Below are positions 1-11,455 of a DNA stretch of 64,000 nt, piece by piece. The stretch spans positions 615,774-679,773 of the forward strand of contig CAJNOP010000039.1 in assembly GCA_905250075.1 (NCBI GenBank), given 5' to 3'. The position numbers and the translations under genes were made by a program. Below the pieces are notes generated by a model. The model did not search any database. It saw only the letters and a list, made by a program, of their open reading frames with translations, and had not been told where the DNA came from. Source of the DNA: Rotaria sp. Silwood1 (Eukaryota > Rotifera > Eurotatoria > Philodinida > Philodinidae). The stretch's first letter is position 1. Each line of letters opens with the position of its first letter.

Positions 1-380
1 CTCGGTCTTTTTATGACATCCATACGCACACCCTCATTTTCGAACGACGATAATAAAAATATGAAAATAAGTTTATTGTTTATCGAGAAACAAAATTCAC
101 AAGAATTTATTCATTGTTTGATACATAATCTAATAGCTTACTATTTCATTGTTCTGTGTATACAGCATGCAAAAGAAATAGACGGCGGGACCATATGTTG
201 TGAAAAAAATAAAACCCGAACCCGATCTCGGGGCAGGTTGGGTTGCCGGGCTCTAATGAAACGTATTTTTTATATCTTTTTAGACTTCGATAAAATTTAT
301 TGAATAACTAAGCTAAAGTAGGAATGCTTTTGATTTACCTTACGAATCTTTACAAAGCATCCTGTGTCTTGTGATAAAAG

Positions 381-550
381 GTGTGGGTGTGGGGTGTGGC
401 TGTGGGTGTGAGGTGTGTGGGTGTGGGTGTGTGGGTGTGGGTGAGTGTGGGTGGGTGTGGATGTGGGTGTGAGTGTACATAAGGAGAAGAATAATACCCA
501 CACCCATATCCACGCCCACACACCCAAAGTAGATCCGCTGCACCCACACT
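381..550. repeat. Telomere-like fold-back 1 (TGTGGG variants, GT arm then CA arm)
   Basis: Positions 381-478 are almost purely GTGTGGG/GTGTGGA variants. After about 20 bases of unrelated sequence, 496-550 carries the complementary CACCCACAC type. The unit resembles the bdelloid telomeric repeat TGTGGG. The G-rich arm comes first on the plus strand, as in a junction of two chromosome ends. The repeats are degenerate, so the tract is old or was never a functional telomere. Confidence 0.85.
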
Positions 551-905
551 GAGAGGAAGGCGATGAAATTCGTTCCTCTTCGCTCATATCGAGAGAGAGA
601 GATAATGAAAGTGCTTCCCTGCACTCACATCGCAAGAGCGAGATGTTGAAAGTCGTTTGTCCTCACCTACATCAACAGAGAGATAATGAAAGCACGTTCC
701 CTGCACCCACATCGTGTGTTACATGATAGAAGTCGTCCTGCATGCTCCTTACAGAGAGAGAAGTAATCAAACTCCTTTCCCCAACGAAGATCGAGAGAAA
801 CTGGATAAAAGTCGTTCCGCAGCACTCACATCGACGGAGACAGGAATTTAGTGGTTTCGCCTGCTCTATATCGATAGATTGATACATTCCGGTAGAAACT
901 GTAGA
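541..905. repeat. Degenerate ~40-bp minisatellite, about nine units
   Basis: A head of the type CACTCACATCG recurs at about 541, 581, 622, 662, 704, 742, 783, 823 and 862. Each head is followed by an AGAGAGA-type stretch, then GATAATGAAAG and a GTCGTTCCCTG-like end. Spacing is close to 40 bases throughout. The first head overlaps the C-rich arm of the telomere-like tract at 496-550. Open frames across it are by-products of the repeat. Confidence 0.75.
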
Positions 906-1042
906 GCTTAGTAGACCGTGAAGCTTTTTGCACAACCTTGTATACTCCGGTGTTTCATTATAATTTGGAGTGTTTTTCTAATTGATGCTTTCAATAAGTT
1001 TCAAAGTGATTTACGTCATCCTGAGAGTTCAGCAAACTTTTT

Positions 1043-1150
1043 TCAGTGCACATGACACTACATGAGAGAACAAATTCTAGAAATTCTAGGTTTTTTTCTC
1101 GGTACATGACGATACATGAGAGTACATATTCTTAAATTTTATGTTTTCGG
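1043..1150. repeat. Short diverged tandem duplication
   Basis: Two roughly 55-base units share ACATGAC..TACATGAGAG followed by TATTCT/AAATTCT and a TTTTTCTCGG/TTTTCGGGG end. The first begins near 1047 and the second near 1101. No coding potential was seen. Confidence 0.45.
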
Positions 1151-1597
1151 GGGGTCATCATCTTTGTACCATACAAATTGTATTTGTATTCACGCATCCC
1201 TGTTCATCCACTTAATTCTGAGATGGGCAATGATTAGCGGCATCTATCATTATGCATCTTATATGAGGGCAATCTAACGTACAGCTATAAGTGCTTCGAT
1301 TATCAAGTAATATATCTATATATCATATCAATTTTAAATACTGGTGAGCAGCTTATATGGGTATTTCCACGGGATCTCAACCACGTGTACAAAATTGATC
1401 TTCGATTTCGATGAAATTTTTAAGGTTTGTAGAGATTTTCATTCTAAAAATTTCGACAAAAGAGTTCTTTTTGAAGAGCTTTAATTTTTATGAAAATATA
1501 TCTAAAATACTTTAAGCAGTAAAAACTGAAATTCCCAAAAAAGAAGGTTTTTCTGCACCATTTTCTTCAGTTGTGTTTTGATAATCTTTACATTAAG

Positions 1598-1776
1598 ACA
1601 AGATCAAAATTAAAACTCAAGACGATATTCAGATTGAGTATCTACCAGACAAAGACGCAGTGCTGAACTGTGTCTGCGATTATTCTAAATACCGAATTGT
1701 TCAATGTGATGACATAGTGTATTCGACTGAGAGTGATATGTCTGACGATTCTGAGTGGGAGTATACATGTGGGTGA
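1598..1776 (+). pseudogene. Possible orphan terminal exon with acidic C-terminus
   Basis: An open stretch of 59 codons follows a possible acceptor AG at 1596-1597 and ends in TGA at 1774-1776. It encodes a Cys-containing segment (CVCDYSKY) and a very acidic tail (DMSDDSEWEY). No start codon or upstream exon was found within several hundred bases, so it may be a stranded 3' exon of a lost gene or of an element. The family is not recognised, and a chance open frame remains possible. Confidence 0.22.
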
Positions 1777-2522
1777 AAGCTTTCACACTACCGACATCCA
1801 TGGCGACAGTGACTAGTTATGCGCTCATACCAGTCTAACACTCACACAAGTTTACACTGACAGTCAGTTATATTTTGAAATCTACATTCTCTCTTTGTAC
1901 CAATCATTCTCATTTACATTACTAGATGAGTGAAAATCAAATCAAAGAAAGCGATTGATAAAATTGAAACTCTCCTACAAAACATGTTTATTTTATAACG
2001 TACTTTTCCAAACATGTTTTTCGAACTGTTTGCATACAATCTGAAAAACAAAAAATAAATATCTAAATTTGCAAATAATAAAGTGTTGGCATTCGCAAAC
2101 AAGTGATGTTATCAAAATAAAAACAGAGATAAAAAACTATCACATTCATCTCCATGAATACAGATCCTGCTGAAAACAATCCTAAATTTAACACTATATT
2201 ATCATTTTGTTGTCAACGCTATATTAATGTCATCAGCATTAACACAGAATACTTCATGTTTAGCTCTGCACAAAATATTTTAAATGGAACAATAGGTAAT
2301 TCTTCTAGGAAAGCTCGTCAAGTTCTTCTTGTATCCATCAAGTAGAGACCTGAGCCGGTGAATGAAAGTGTCGCGACAGAAAAATACTAATAAAAAAAAA
2401 TACTGTTTAGGTCAGGATTCATAGTATTTTATAATTTATTCCTAATTAACTTGACGAAACTAAAAATGAAATAAGTGCGTCTTGTAGACTTTGTCGAGTT
2501 CTACCTAGGATCATCAACAAGA

Positions 2523-2585
2523 CATTTGGGTCTAGTGGTACAGCGAATCCGGATAGGAAATACTTGAATCCTGATCGAAGATATT
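2523..2585 (+). repeat. tRNA-like relic (possible tRNA-derived SINE head)
   Basis: The segment reads like a decayed tRNA. A box-A-like GGGTCTAGTGGTACAGCGAA is followed about 25 bases later by a box-B-like ACTTGAATCCTGATC. A clean acceptor stem and a convincing anticodon arm cannot be made, so it is not called as a functional tRNA gene. A tRNA pseudogene or the 5' part of a SINE are the two likely sources. Confidence 0.35.
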
Positions 2586-5500
2586 CTATATAGTTATCTA
2601 GTAATTTTAATAAATGCTAGTAGTTCCTCATTTTTTTACATAATTCACGAATGACTATTCATTCTAAAATTATACATGGATACGAAAAGATCTGTATAAC
2701 ACGATCCTCTTTTTAGCAATATTCAATTAGAAACTATCTTTTTATTTAGTTAACGGATCCTCTTTGAAAGAAACTTATTTTTAAGACCATTTACTAATCA
2801 AAAAGAATCTAATCGAAACAGAATAATAAATTAGTCGATAAAAAGCAAAACTATTTAATCAACAAGAGACACTTGATGAACAAGGCTAACAAATAAATGT
2901 AAAAAACGAAAAAATGAAAATTCTATTAGCAAAATGATCAAGCTAAAGCAAACATACCATTCTCAAACTTATTATGATAGAAAAATCAACGAAAACAAGC
3001 ATCCGAAATATTAAGAAATCATTTTTGAAAGATTTTCGCCCATCTGGATTACGGACAGACTATAACATCTTATATGCATTTAATCGGCACCCACTTGGCA
3101 GGACAGGATGAAAATGAAGACTCGGAAGTATAAGATACGCAAGGAATTGAGAAGTCGAACGACTTACATTCTCGTCTCGATTTTTCATTTAGCTATCGAG
3201 CCAAAATTCCATTAAAAACGATGCTTCAAAATCTCTATAGACGGCTCGAAATGAACTTTATTGGACCAAATGATGATCGGGTGAAAATGATTCTATATGC
3301 TTTAAATTGAACATTAGACGAGCCTGATAACAAAGAGGATGGCAGTTCTTCAGATCCAGTATTGACTCATCTTTTGAATTCAAACCAATAGAATGATCCG
3401 TTAATAAACAACCTGGAAAGTGAAGAAGAAATGGTCGTTTGTATTCCATTACATAGTTTTTCTGAATTCATTTGTTTGTACATATTAGTTTCCTTTGCTT
3501 CTTATTAGAAATATAACCCATTTATGTTGAACTGATATATCTGTCATCCGAAAGTGATCATTATATGTGCTTTCTTTTTCCTTTCAATCGAAAACAACCA
3601 AACAACTTACTTTCTGACACTTTTTTCTACAAAAGTGACACGTTATGTTTGTTTTGACAAATTTATTAAAGTTATTTTATTGAAAATTATTTTCTATCTT
3701 TTGCTGGTCCGCTTTTTTCACATCATGAAATATCATAGAAAATTGTTTTTATGTTTGCAATTGCTGAATATGAAAAGATAAATTTATTTCAAAAGCCTTT
3801 ATCCTACTCTATTCCATTCGTTGACACACATTATCATCTTAATGATTCTTCAAATAATCATTCGTTGTTTTAAGCAGTCTCTGACTCGACGATTCAGAAA
3901 GTTTTTTCGATACTCTACTGGAGCGTTTATATTTACAAGACGTTTGGAATGTATCGAAATTTTATCATATAGCAGAACTAATATTTCATACTCTGTTATC
4001 TACAATATAGTTTTCAAAACAGACTTAGATAAAACAAGTCAATTTCCATTTGACCTTGAAAAAGTAGCTGTTGAACGACAGGTTCTTTATTGTCCATGAC
4101 ATCAATTTACATCTGACCCTTCGTGGTTGCGAACATTCTCTTCTTCGTAGTTTGTCTGAATGGGATACTATTTGACATTTTCAAACTCGATTCTTTCGTT
4201 GAATAGTGCTAGCACACACATAAAAGACATTGATCGAGTTGCTCCAAAAGCCTTTTCTCCACATGATTTTAATCCATGTACAGGATCGCGAATATTACTG
4301 CTTAAGGGCATGAAAAAGTATTTTTAATGTATGTTCTTTCTATTATTATTTTTGCTCTTGTTTTCCTTTGCTTGCTTAGCTATATTGTTATTTTATATGA
4401 TTTGTCACGATTCTGGAATCAGTTTGCTCATGTTGCTCGTATGCATGAAAACTGGTTCTGACTCTTCTATTACATTATGTGCATTTTTATTTGAGCTTGT
4501 TGTTCATATTCAATGTCACTCGAAGAGTTGAATAATATCATCAAATCCATCGTTTATCTAACATGTTTTTATTGACAAACAAGAGAATATTCTCCTGTGT
4601 CTTCATTTTTTGTTACTTTTAACATGTTAAGTTTGATTTATTTACTATAATTCGATTATATGTTAGATCAACTAGTCAACAACTGTCGTTATTTTATTGT
4701 CGATTACTGTTCGTTATATATAATTTAATACTAAGAAAAATAGGTTGCGATCTACACAGTTGAAAACAAGGATCCTTGAAAGAAACAGATACATTTTTTC
4801 TAATGAAAAAAAAATTTTATTAATTTTTTGTTGCTTAGTACATTGCAAATAGCACTTATAGTTCTAATTGAAGAACAGACATTTGAAATTGTTTTTAATA
4901 ATCTTGTCTTTCTTGAAACAGACATTTCCTTTTTTTTTCATTTGCAACCAATGTATTCGAATACAAGATCATTGTTTATTGTCTATTTTCAATAATTAAA
5001 ATGCTTCTTTTTCGTATTAGACTGTTTAAATCAAAATGATATTAATAGATTTATCTATAAGTTTAGATTCACATGGTAAATCAATATATATTTTATTCCT
5101 TCTAATGAAGTTCTGACTGCAAAACTTTTCATCCTGAACCGTATATTTTGTTTATGTTCTTCAAATTGATCAAACAAAGATTGAATAAATATTAAAAACA
5201 AATGAATGTAACTAACTATTAAATAAAATTGATCTTTAGTCATCGTCAAGCAAATGAAGTTATATTTCTGCTGAAAACTTTTAGTTTTATGTATAAAAAT
5301 TCCTAATCTTCAAATCGATCTTGGAAAAGGCAGATTCAAATAGCATAAAAGCTTCAGGAAATCATGATCATTTCACGAGATATTCAATAAACAAAGATGA
5401 AAAAAAAGCTCATTTGGCACTCCAATATTCTCTGTAGGCTTTTATTCTAAATACTTAATCTTCTTTTTTTTTATTTGAAAGAGTATGTCAGAATACACGA

Positions 5501-7737
5501 CATAACCGAATCTTTTTTGTTTCTTAAATTCTTAGTTTTTAAAGGGAGAAAAGTTCAATTTCTCAAAAAAATGACGTTCTATTTATAAAGCTTTTTTTGA
5601 TATATCCTGGACCCTAGCATACTCTTTCAAAACAAGCCATTGGCTACAATGAAACTCCTTCGAGAATTCTGGGATGTATGATTTAAAAAGCATAGACAGA
5701 CAAATAACGAAAAAGATTTCTTGCATTTTTCAAGCAATCCAAACCTCAGTTTTCTTCCCATGCATTTATTTCAAAGTCTATGTTGTTGACGGAATTTAAC
5801 TTCTTTCGTAAGGAAAGGAGGAGGAGTGAGGAATGAAAATTTATAAAAGATGTCTTTTTTTTTCAATAGAGAATATCATACGTAGCCTATTTGTTTAAGT
5901 TGAATCATTCATCCGCTCTCAGCGAGCGAAAGAACAAGAAAAAGCATGAATGTTGTCTGTGTAGAAGAATACACGTGGTGCTAGTGTTCGCTCATCTTTG
6001 ACCTAAGTAACGCAATAATGGCGATGATTAATAGAAGAGAAAAACAAAACATCAATTATATAGATAAATATTTTGAATAATGTTTTTATTGATGTTGGTT
6101 ATGCACAGAATAAGAATGAGAGAAGTAACTTTCTTTTTAGCCAAAGATCGACGAACGACGGTAGTATCTGAAATATTTTTAGATTAATTTTCTAAAAATT
6201 TATCTCAAAATATTGATTGAAGTATTTTTACTATCAGCTTGTATAAAAAATCTGCACATCATGTCAATATCATATTTTGGACTTCATCTATGTATGCATA
6301 TATACATAGTACATGCTCATAAGCAATCTTTAATATCTCTACTGCTTAGGTTAAGAAATGTACACAAATATAAGTTTCAAATGATTCCTAATTTAACTAT
6401 ATTTTTTGTTTCTTTAACTTTGTATTTATGAAATATGTTATATTTTCATATATGCTGATGAAAAGAATATGAACTTGAGACAAAATTTTTCGTATAACAT
6501 TTTTGTAAATAATTTAAATTCAGAACAAAGATAATCATAATCGAAAAAAAAATATAATCCCTGCTTTTATTATAGCTTGCGAAGCTATTTCTATTGAATA
6601 TAAGAAGAATGCGCCATTTCATTATGCCTTATGATACGAAGAAGAAAAACGACGTTGCTTTTTTAAAAATAGCATAATGTTATTTGACGTTCTTATACTG
6701 CACTCAAAAACCTCATTCTTGTCAATTTCATAAGCAAGTCATGAAAAACGAAGGATTCAATGAAGAAAGTTATTGAAAAAAATATTTTTTTTTTCATCAT
6801 TCTGTTTTTCAGACAGAATTATAGAGTAAAAAACAATCAATTAGTACACAATTTTATCAGTTCATTACCTATTATATTTCTGGTGATTTATAGAACATTT
6901 TTTTTCATATCAAAATAGGAGAAAAATTTCTCTGGAGAATATAAAAACATTACAAAGAGCTTCATTTACCATTTAAGTCATCGCGTTTTTCTAAACTTGT
7001 ACTATGTAATTTATCAAAGATGATTTCAATAATAGTAAAACATCATTCAAAGTAATGTAACTTGGATTCATGAGAAATATTATTTAAATAGAATAATGAT
7101 TTCTACTAGTGATACTTATGATAGTCAGAGCACATATATATTTAACATGAACAAGCAGTTGTAAACTTTTCAATATATTTGATAAAAGATCGTTCACAAT
7201 CGCTCGAATTGTATACCGATATTGATTAAACCAATTGCAAAAAAAAATAATATAAAAAAATGAACTTATTGCTAAAAAAGAAGTCAATCTTTATCTTTTT
7301 TCGAAACAATTATATTGATATCACTAATTTGTCTATTATCAATCGGTAAACGCCATTACGAAATTTTAAAAAAATCCCTATATCATTCTTGATCTTTGCA
7401 TTTATGTGAATAGTTCATAAAGCGCTTAATCAAATGCATGAACCATAAATACACAATTATTTTATTATGTTAGTTTATACATACATATGTATATATATTG
7501 TATTGCGTGATTTACCTGTACATATCTACGCATTCATCATAATACCTGTTTTGCTTTTTATGTAATATATAGGCCGTATTGAATAATAGTCTAACGATCG
7601 AAAAGAACCGATAGTTACAGATGACCGAACATTACATTTATATAAATAAAACAAAATCAACTTTCGATATAGTCATATACGACAAAGTTCAGTTCACATT
7701 TATCTACGAAATAAAGCGATATTGAAAAAAAAACAAC

Positions 7738-9049
7738 ATGAGATCGAACTATGACTGTAATAAAATTTTCTTCTCATTTAATTCATTCATTATTTTATTT
7801 GATTAATTAGATTGGAATCAGCAACAAGCTGGTCTTTATGCAGGTGGAGATACATCCTTACATTCTGTTCATGGAGAAATTCATGCTGGACCTCATTCAA
7901 TACCAGCACATACTGATAATGGAATAGATCCTAATCTATTAAATAATAACAATATTAACAATAATAATAATAATGCTAATGATGATTCAGGTGCATTTGT
8001 TACTGCTGGAACAGCTGGTCAACAAGGTTTTGATGTTCGTACATTAGGTTTAAGTGAACAAGAATTAAAAGAGGCAGGTTTACATCCATCATTCATGCAA
8101 AGTGGTCGTCAACTTCCATTAGATCAATATAAAATAAATTACGATCCAAATCCAATTGTTATTCGAAAACAAATTCCTGTCGAAATACCAACTGTTAGAC
8201 AACAGGTCATCGTTCGATATCGTAAGAAACAAAAAAAAAAACTATAGTTTCATCATTTTTAAAAAATTCTTCGTTTTATTTTATTTTATTTACTTAGTTC
8301 GACCTCCAACACCACCTTCGCCTGGTCCATTGATTATAAAAGAAGTTCGAGAACCTCAAGCAGCTGCAGCTCCACCAATTATTATACGTACACGAGCACC
8401 TCGAGAAAAGACACCACCACCAATAGTTATTCGAGAAGCTCCACCAAATCTACCTCATATTGATACTAATCCACAATATCTTACACGTGTTGTTCGTAAT
8501 AGTGAATCATCATATTCATCGCCTCCTTCACGACAACAACAACAACAACAACAACAACAGCCACGACAATATCAACAATATCAACAACAACAACAACAAT
8601 ATCAACAACAAAAACAACAATATCAACAACAACAGCAACAACAATATCAACAATATCAACAGTATCAAAAACAATATCAACAATATCAAAAACAAAGACA
8701 ACAATATCAACAACAAATACAACAACCATATCAGCAACAAATACAACAACCATATCAGCAACTTGGATCGTTCGATAATACAGCAGTCAATTATGATCAA
8801 TTTAATGATATTCAAATTGGAAATCAATATGGCAGTGGAATAAATAATTTTGGACAACAACAACAACAACAACCAAAATGGATTACAGAAGTTGTGTCAA
8901 ATAATGGAACAGCATCGGCAGCTCCACCTTATGTTTTAGGTATAATGGACAACTAATTTTTGTTTTTATTAAAATCTTAATAACTTTTTGTTTTTTCATA
9001 TTTAGATGATATCTATCGAGCAGTTAATAATCAATTACCACGTGTATAA
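7738..9049 (+). CDS. Proline-rich, poly-Q/N protein of unknown function (371 aa, 4 exons)
   Basis: Exons 7738-7756, 7811-8221, 8298-8939 and 9006-9049 join in phase to 372 codons. The start ATG at 7738 opens a 19-base first exon ending before GTAATA. The N-terminal half has poly-Asn (about residues 66-77) and a region GFDVRTLGLSEQELKEAGL. The middle has a proline-rich block with repeated I(I/V)IR motifs (PPTPPSPGPLII, PPIIIRTRAP, PPPIVIREAPP). A long low-complexity part follows, made of QQQ and QYQQ units encoded by CAA tracts. The C-terminus (DDIYRAVNNQLPRV) returns to ordinary composition. No signal peptide or membrane segment is visible. The proline blocks suggest a structural or cytoskeletal role, but that is only a guess and the family is not recognised. 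Confidence 0.75.
8533..8756 (+). repeat. CAA-rich coding microsatellite (poly-Q/QYQQ)
   Basis: Runs of CAA interrupted by TAT and AAA or ATA codons encode glutamine-rich repeats inside the third exon of the proline-rich gene. Two nearly identical 24-base units (CAACAAATACAACCATAT type) sit at its 3' end. The tract is length-unstable in type. Frames seen on the other strand or in other phases here are shadows. Confidence 0.85.
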
Positions 9050-9625
9050 TCAATCAAATTTTATGCTTTGTTAACGTCATTTTTATCTTCTTTTTTTGCT
9101 TATGCATAGAATTCGATGTAGAAAACTTCACGTAGTATTGAAACAGGCTCATAATAATAAAAAAAAAATATTTATAAGCCATATGATACAATAATTTTTC
9201 TGTGATAAAATCCAGTCGGAAAAAAAAACAAGAATAAAAAAATCTTCTGACATCTGCATCTATCTATTTAATATAGATGTTTTTTTCACATTCAATTGTG
9301 TTTTCTTTTTGTTATATAGACAACGTACTCTGTTTTATTATCTTCATTTTTATGAGCAAAAAAACAGAAGAATCACGCACGTGCAAAACACGCATTGTTC
9401 ATTATTCAAGGTTTATCTCACTCTAACACGATCTGTTCTTTTTTTGTTGATTTATATATTTTTTTTTCTCTAAAATCAACAGACTACATACTTGTTATTA
9501 TTTTAGTCAATACAGCAAAATGTTAAATATTTTCTTTATATATATACATGTTGATGCATTCATTGATTTTTTATCACATAGTGAGATAGAATACCAAGAA
9601 AAAATTTTCTATTAGAAAACGAAGA
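9050..9625. other. Intergenic spacer
   Basis: AT-rich sequence with poly-A and poly-T runs lies between two plus-strand genes. No further coding, RNA or repeat feature is seen. Confidence 0.6.
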
Positions 9626-11455
9626 ATGGAAACAGATTTATTATCAAATGTACGTGGAAATGTTCAAACACTTCGAACTATGTGGAGTGAAAAAGTACAA
9701 GAAGAACAAAAATCAGCAACGAATCGAGCATATTCACAAACATTACAGAAAAAATTAATGAAGGATAATATACAAACTCCTATTGCTACAGATGAAACAC
9801 TAATCAACAGCGAATTGAAGATTATAACTGTTAGTGAAAGTAAGATAATTGAAATCAATATCATACCAATCAATACTAGATAGATTTCAAGGCAAATAAA
9901 TATTCTACAGACAATTTAAAAATTATTCTAATCAATTTAAAGCTCGATAGTCAATTCTGTACTTCTTACTAAACATAGACATAGTCAACTGATTGTATTC
10001 CTGTTTAATGTCAAATATTATTCTTTTTTCTGTTTTAGAACCATCCAATGTTGAATCAATTGAACAATCATCATCATCATCATCGATTAATGAGACAGAT
10101 TTTTTTTTACCACTTCCTGCACCACCATCATCTGTTATTTTTCAACATCAACCTCAAACAATTCTAACAATTAAACAAAGCGTTATCAAAATGTTTGATA
10201 TTGATAAAAAGAAAACACATATAAATCATATAAAAAATAATGGTATTCGTCATTGGCATTTAGCTCGTCATGTATTTCGAAGTGGTCTTATATTTAGTCC
10301 ATCAAGACGTGCATCTGATAGTATAATACCATTGTTAATGAAAACAAGTATTGCACAATATCATATTCGAGCAGAAAGTCTTGATAGTATTCAAACACAA
10401 ACACCATTTCAAACTCTTATTGATTATCTTTCATATAATGATAATAATGATGATGAAAATATAAGTTTATTAGAGAAAAAAACAATTGTTAAACGTACTA
10501 TATCAGATACAAGTGCTTGTATACAACGAAATAAATTAAATGATACCATTGCACAATATGAAACAATAATGCGTCATTTAAAAAATTATGATAAATTTAA
10601 AGAAACATATCCAATGTCATCACCATTATCATCAACACAAGAAACAATAAATATGAAACAAATAATGAAAAAAAAAGAAGAATTTATTCAACAAAATTTA
10701 ATAAATAAATCATCTATTCGAAATACACAAACACAGTCATTAGCAAGAAATGCTAGACGTACATTTACAGAATTTATCATGAATGATCTTTTATCATCAA
10801 ATATATCACGAACATTATCTAATGTACAATCATCTGTTAATATTGTTCATACGGCATCACAAACTGAAACTACTGAAATATTAAAACCAACTGAATCAAT
10901 TAAATTAATGCAAGAAACTGAATCAATTCCTATAGAAGAAACAGATGCAGCTATAAATGAACTTGATAATGTTCTTAATAATACTGATACAGAAGTTTTA
11001 TTAACTCCAAATAGTGAAATCAATGTTATTATTGTTAATCCTTCTACCACAGAGGATAACATAGTGAGACCCAACAAAAAAATCACAAACTAATTAGATT
11101 ATAATTTTTGTTTGTATAAATTATGATCCTTTGTTTTAGACACAACCTAAAGAAAAGCCACTTATGCAACGTTTATTTGAAGGAAAAAAGACTGCATATA
11201 CAGCAAATGATCTTAATATGGAATCAAATCGAATACGTTCGTTAATAGATTATATGTTTGTTTTTTTTTGTATTTTAATTTTTTTTTCTAGCCGAAGAAT
11301 TAATGCAAACATATGAAATTGCAAAGAAAAAATGTTTTTTCCCATCAGAAAAACTGCTAGTAAGTGTTAAGAATGCTAAATTATTGTTTTTCTTAGTATT
11401 TGATCACATGTTTTTTCAGAATTTCCTCGAAAACTCTATAGAAGTACTAATGTAG
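9626..11455 (+). CDS. Unknown 479-aa protein, 5 exons
   Basis: Exons 9626-9839, 10039-11063, 11140-11236, 11292-11359 and 11420-11455 sum to 480 codons including TAG. The third donor (GTTCGT after 11236) is weak but is the only one I found that keeps phase. The N-terminus (METDLLSNVRGNVQTLRTMW) is helical. A conserved-looking core, GIRHWHLARHVFRSGLIF, lies near residue 150 and is followed by a Ser/Thr- and Asn-rich region with several helical Lys/Glu stretches (MKQIMKKKEEF). The C-terminal half has repeated QTET/TES motifs. No signal peptide, membrane segment or catalytic motif is visible. The family is not recognised. Codon use matches the neighbouring genes, so it looks native. Confidence 0.7.

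Larger units (their letters stand above)
906..7737. other. Gene-poor AT-rich stretch
   Basis: Apart from the three weak items listed within it (1043-1150, 1598-1776, 2523-2585), no gene is supported. Short open frames at 3554-3781, 3821-4099 and 4331-4531 are AT-driven, have no recognisable domain and no matching splice partners. The stretch may hold eroded elements, but no terminal repeats or target duplications could be defined. Confidence 0.5.

Noticed and set aside
297..635. Overlapping minus-strand open frames rich in His/Thr/Pro
   Set aside because: They translate the telomere-like CACACC tract in different phases; composition is purely repeat-derived.
2523..2585. Functional tRNA gene
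   Set aside because: The acceptor stem and anticodon arm cannot be formed; kept only as a tRNA-like relic.
8460..8872. Asn-rich, Val-rich and Leu-rich frames over the CAA tract
   Set aside because: They are other phases and the opposite strand of the poly-Q exon of the gene at 7738-9049.
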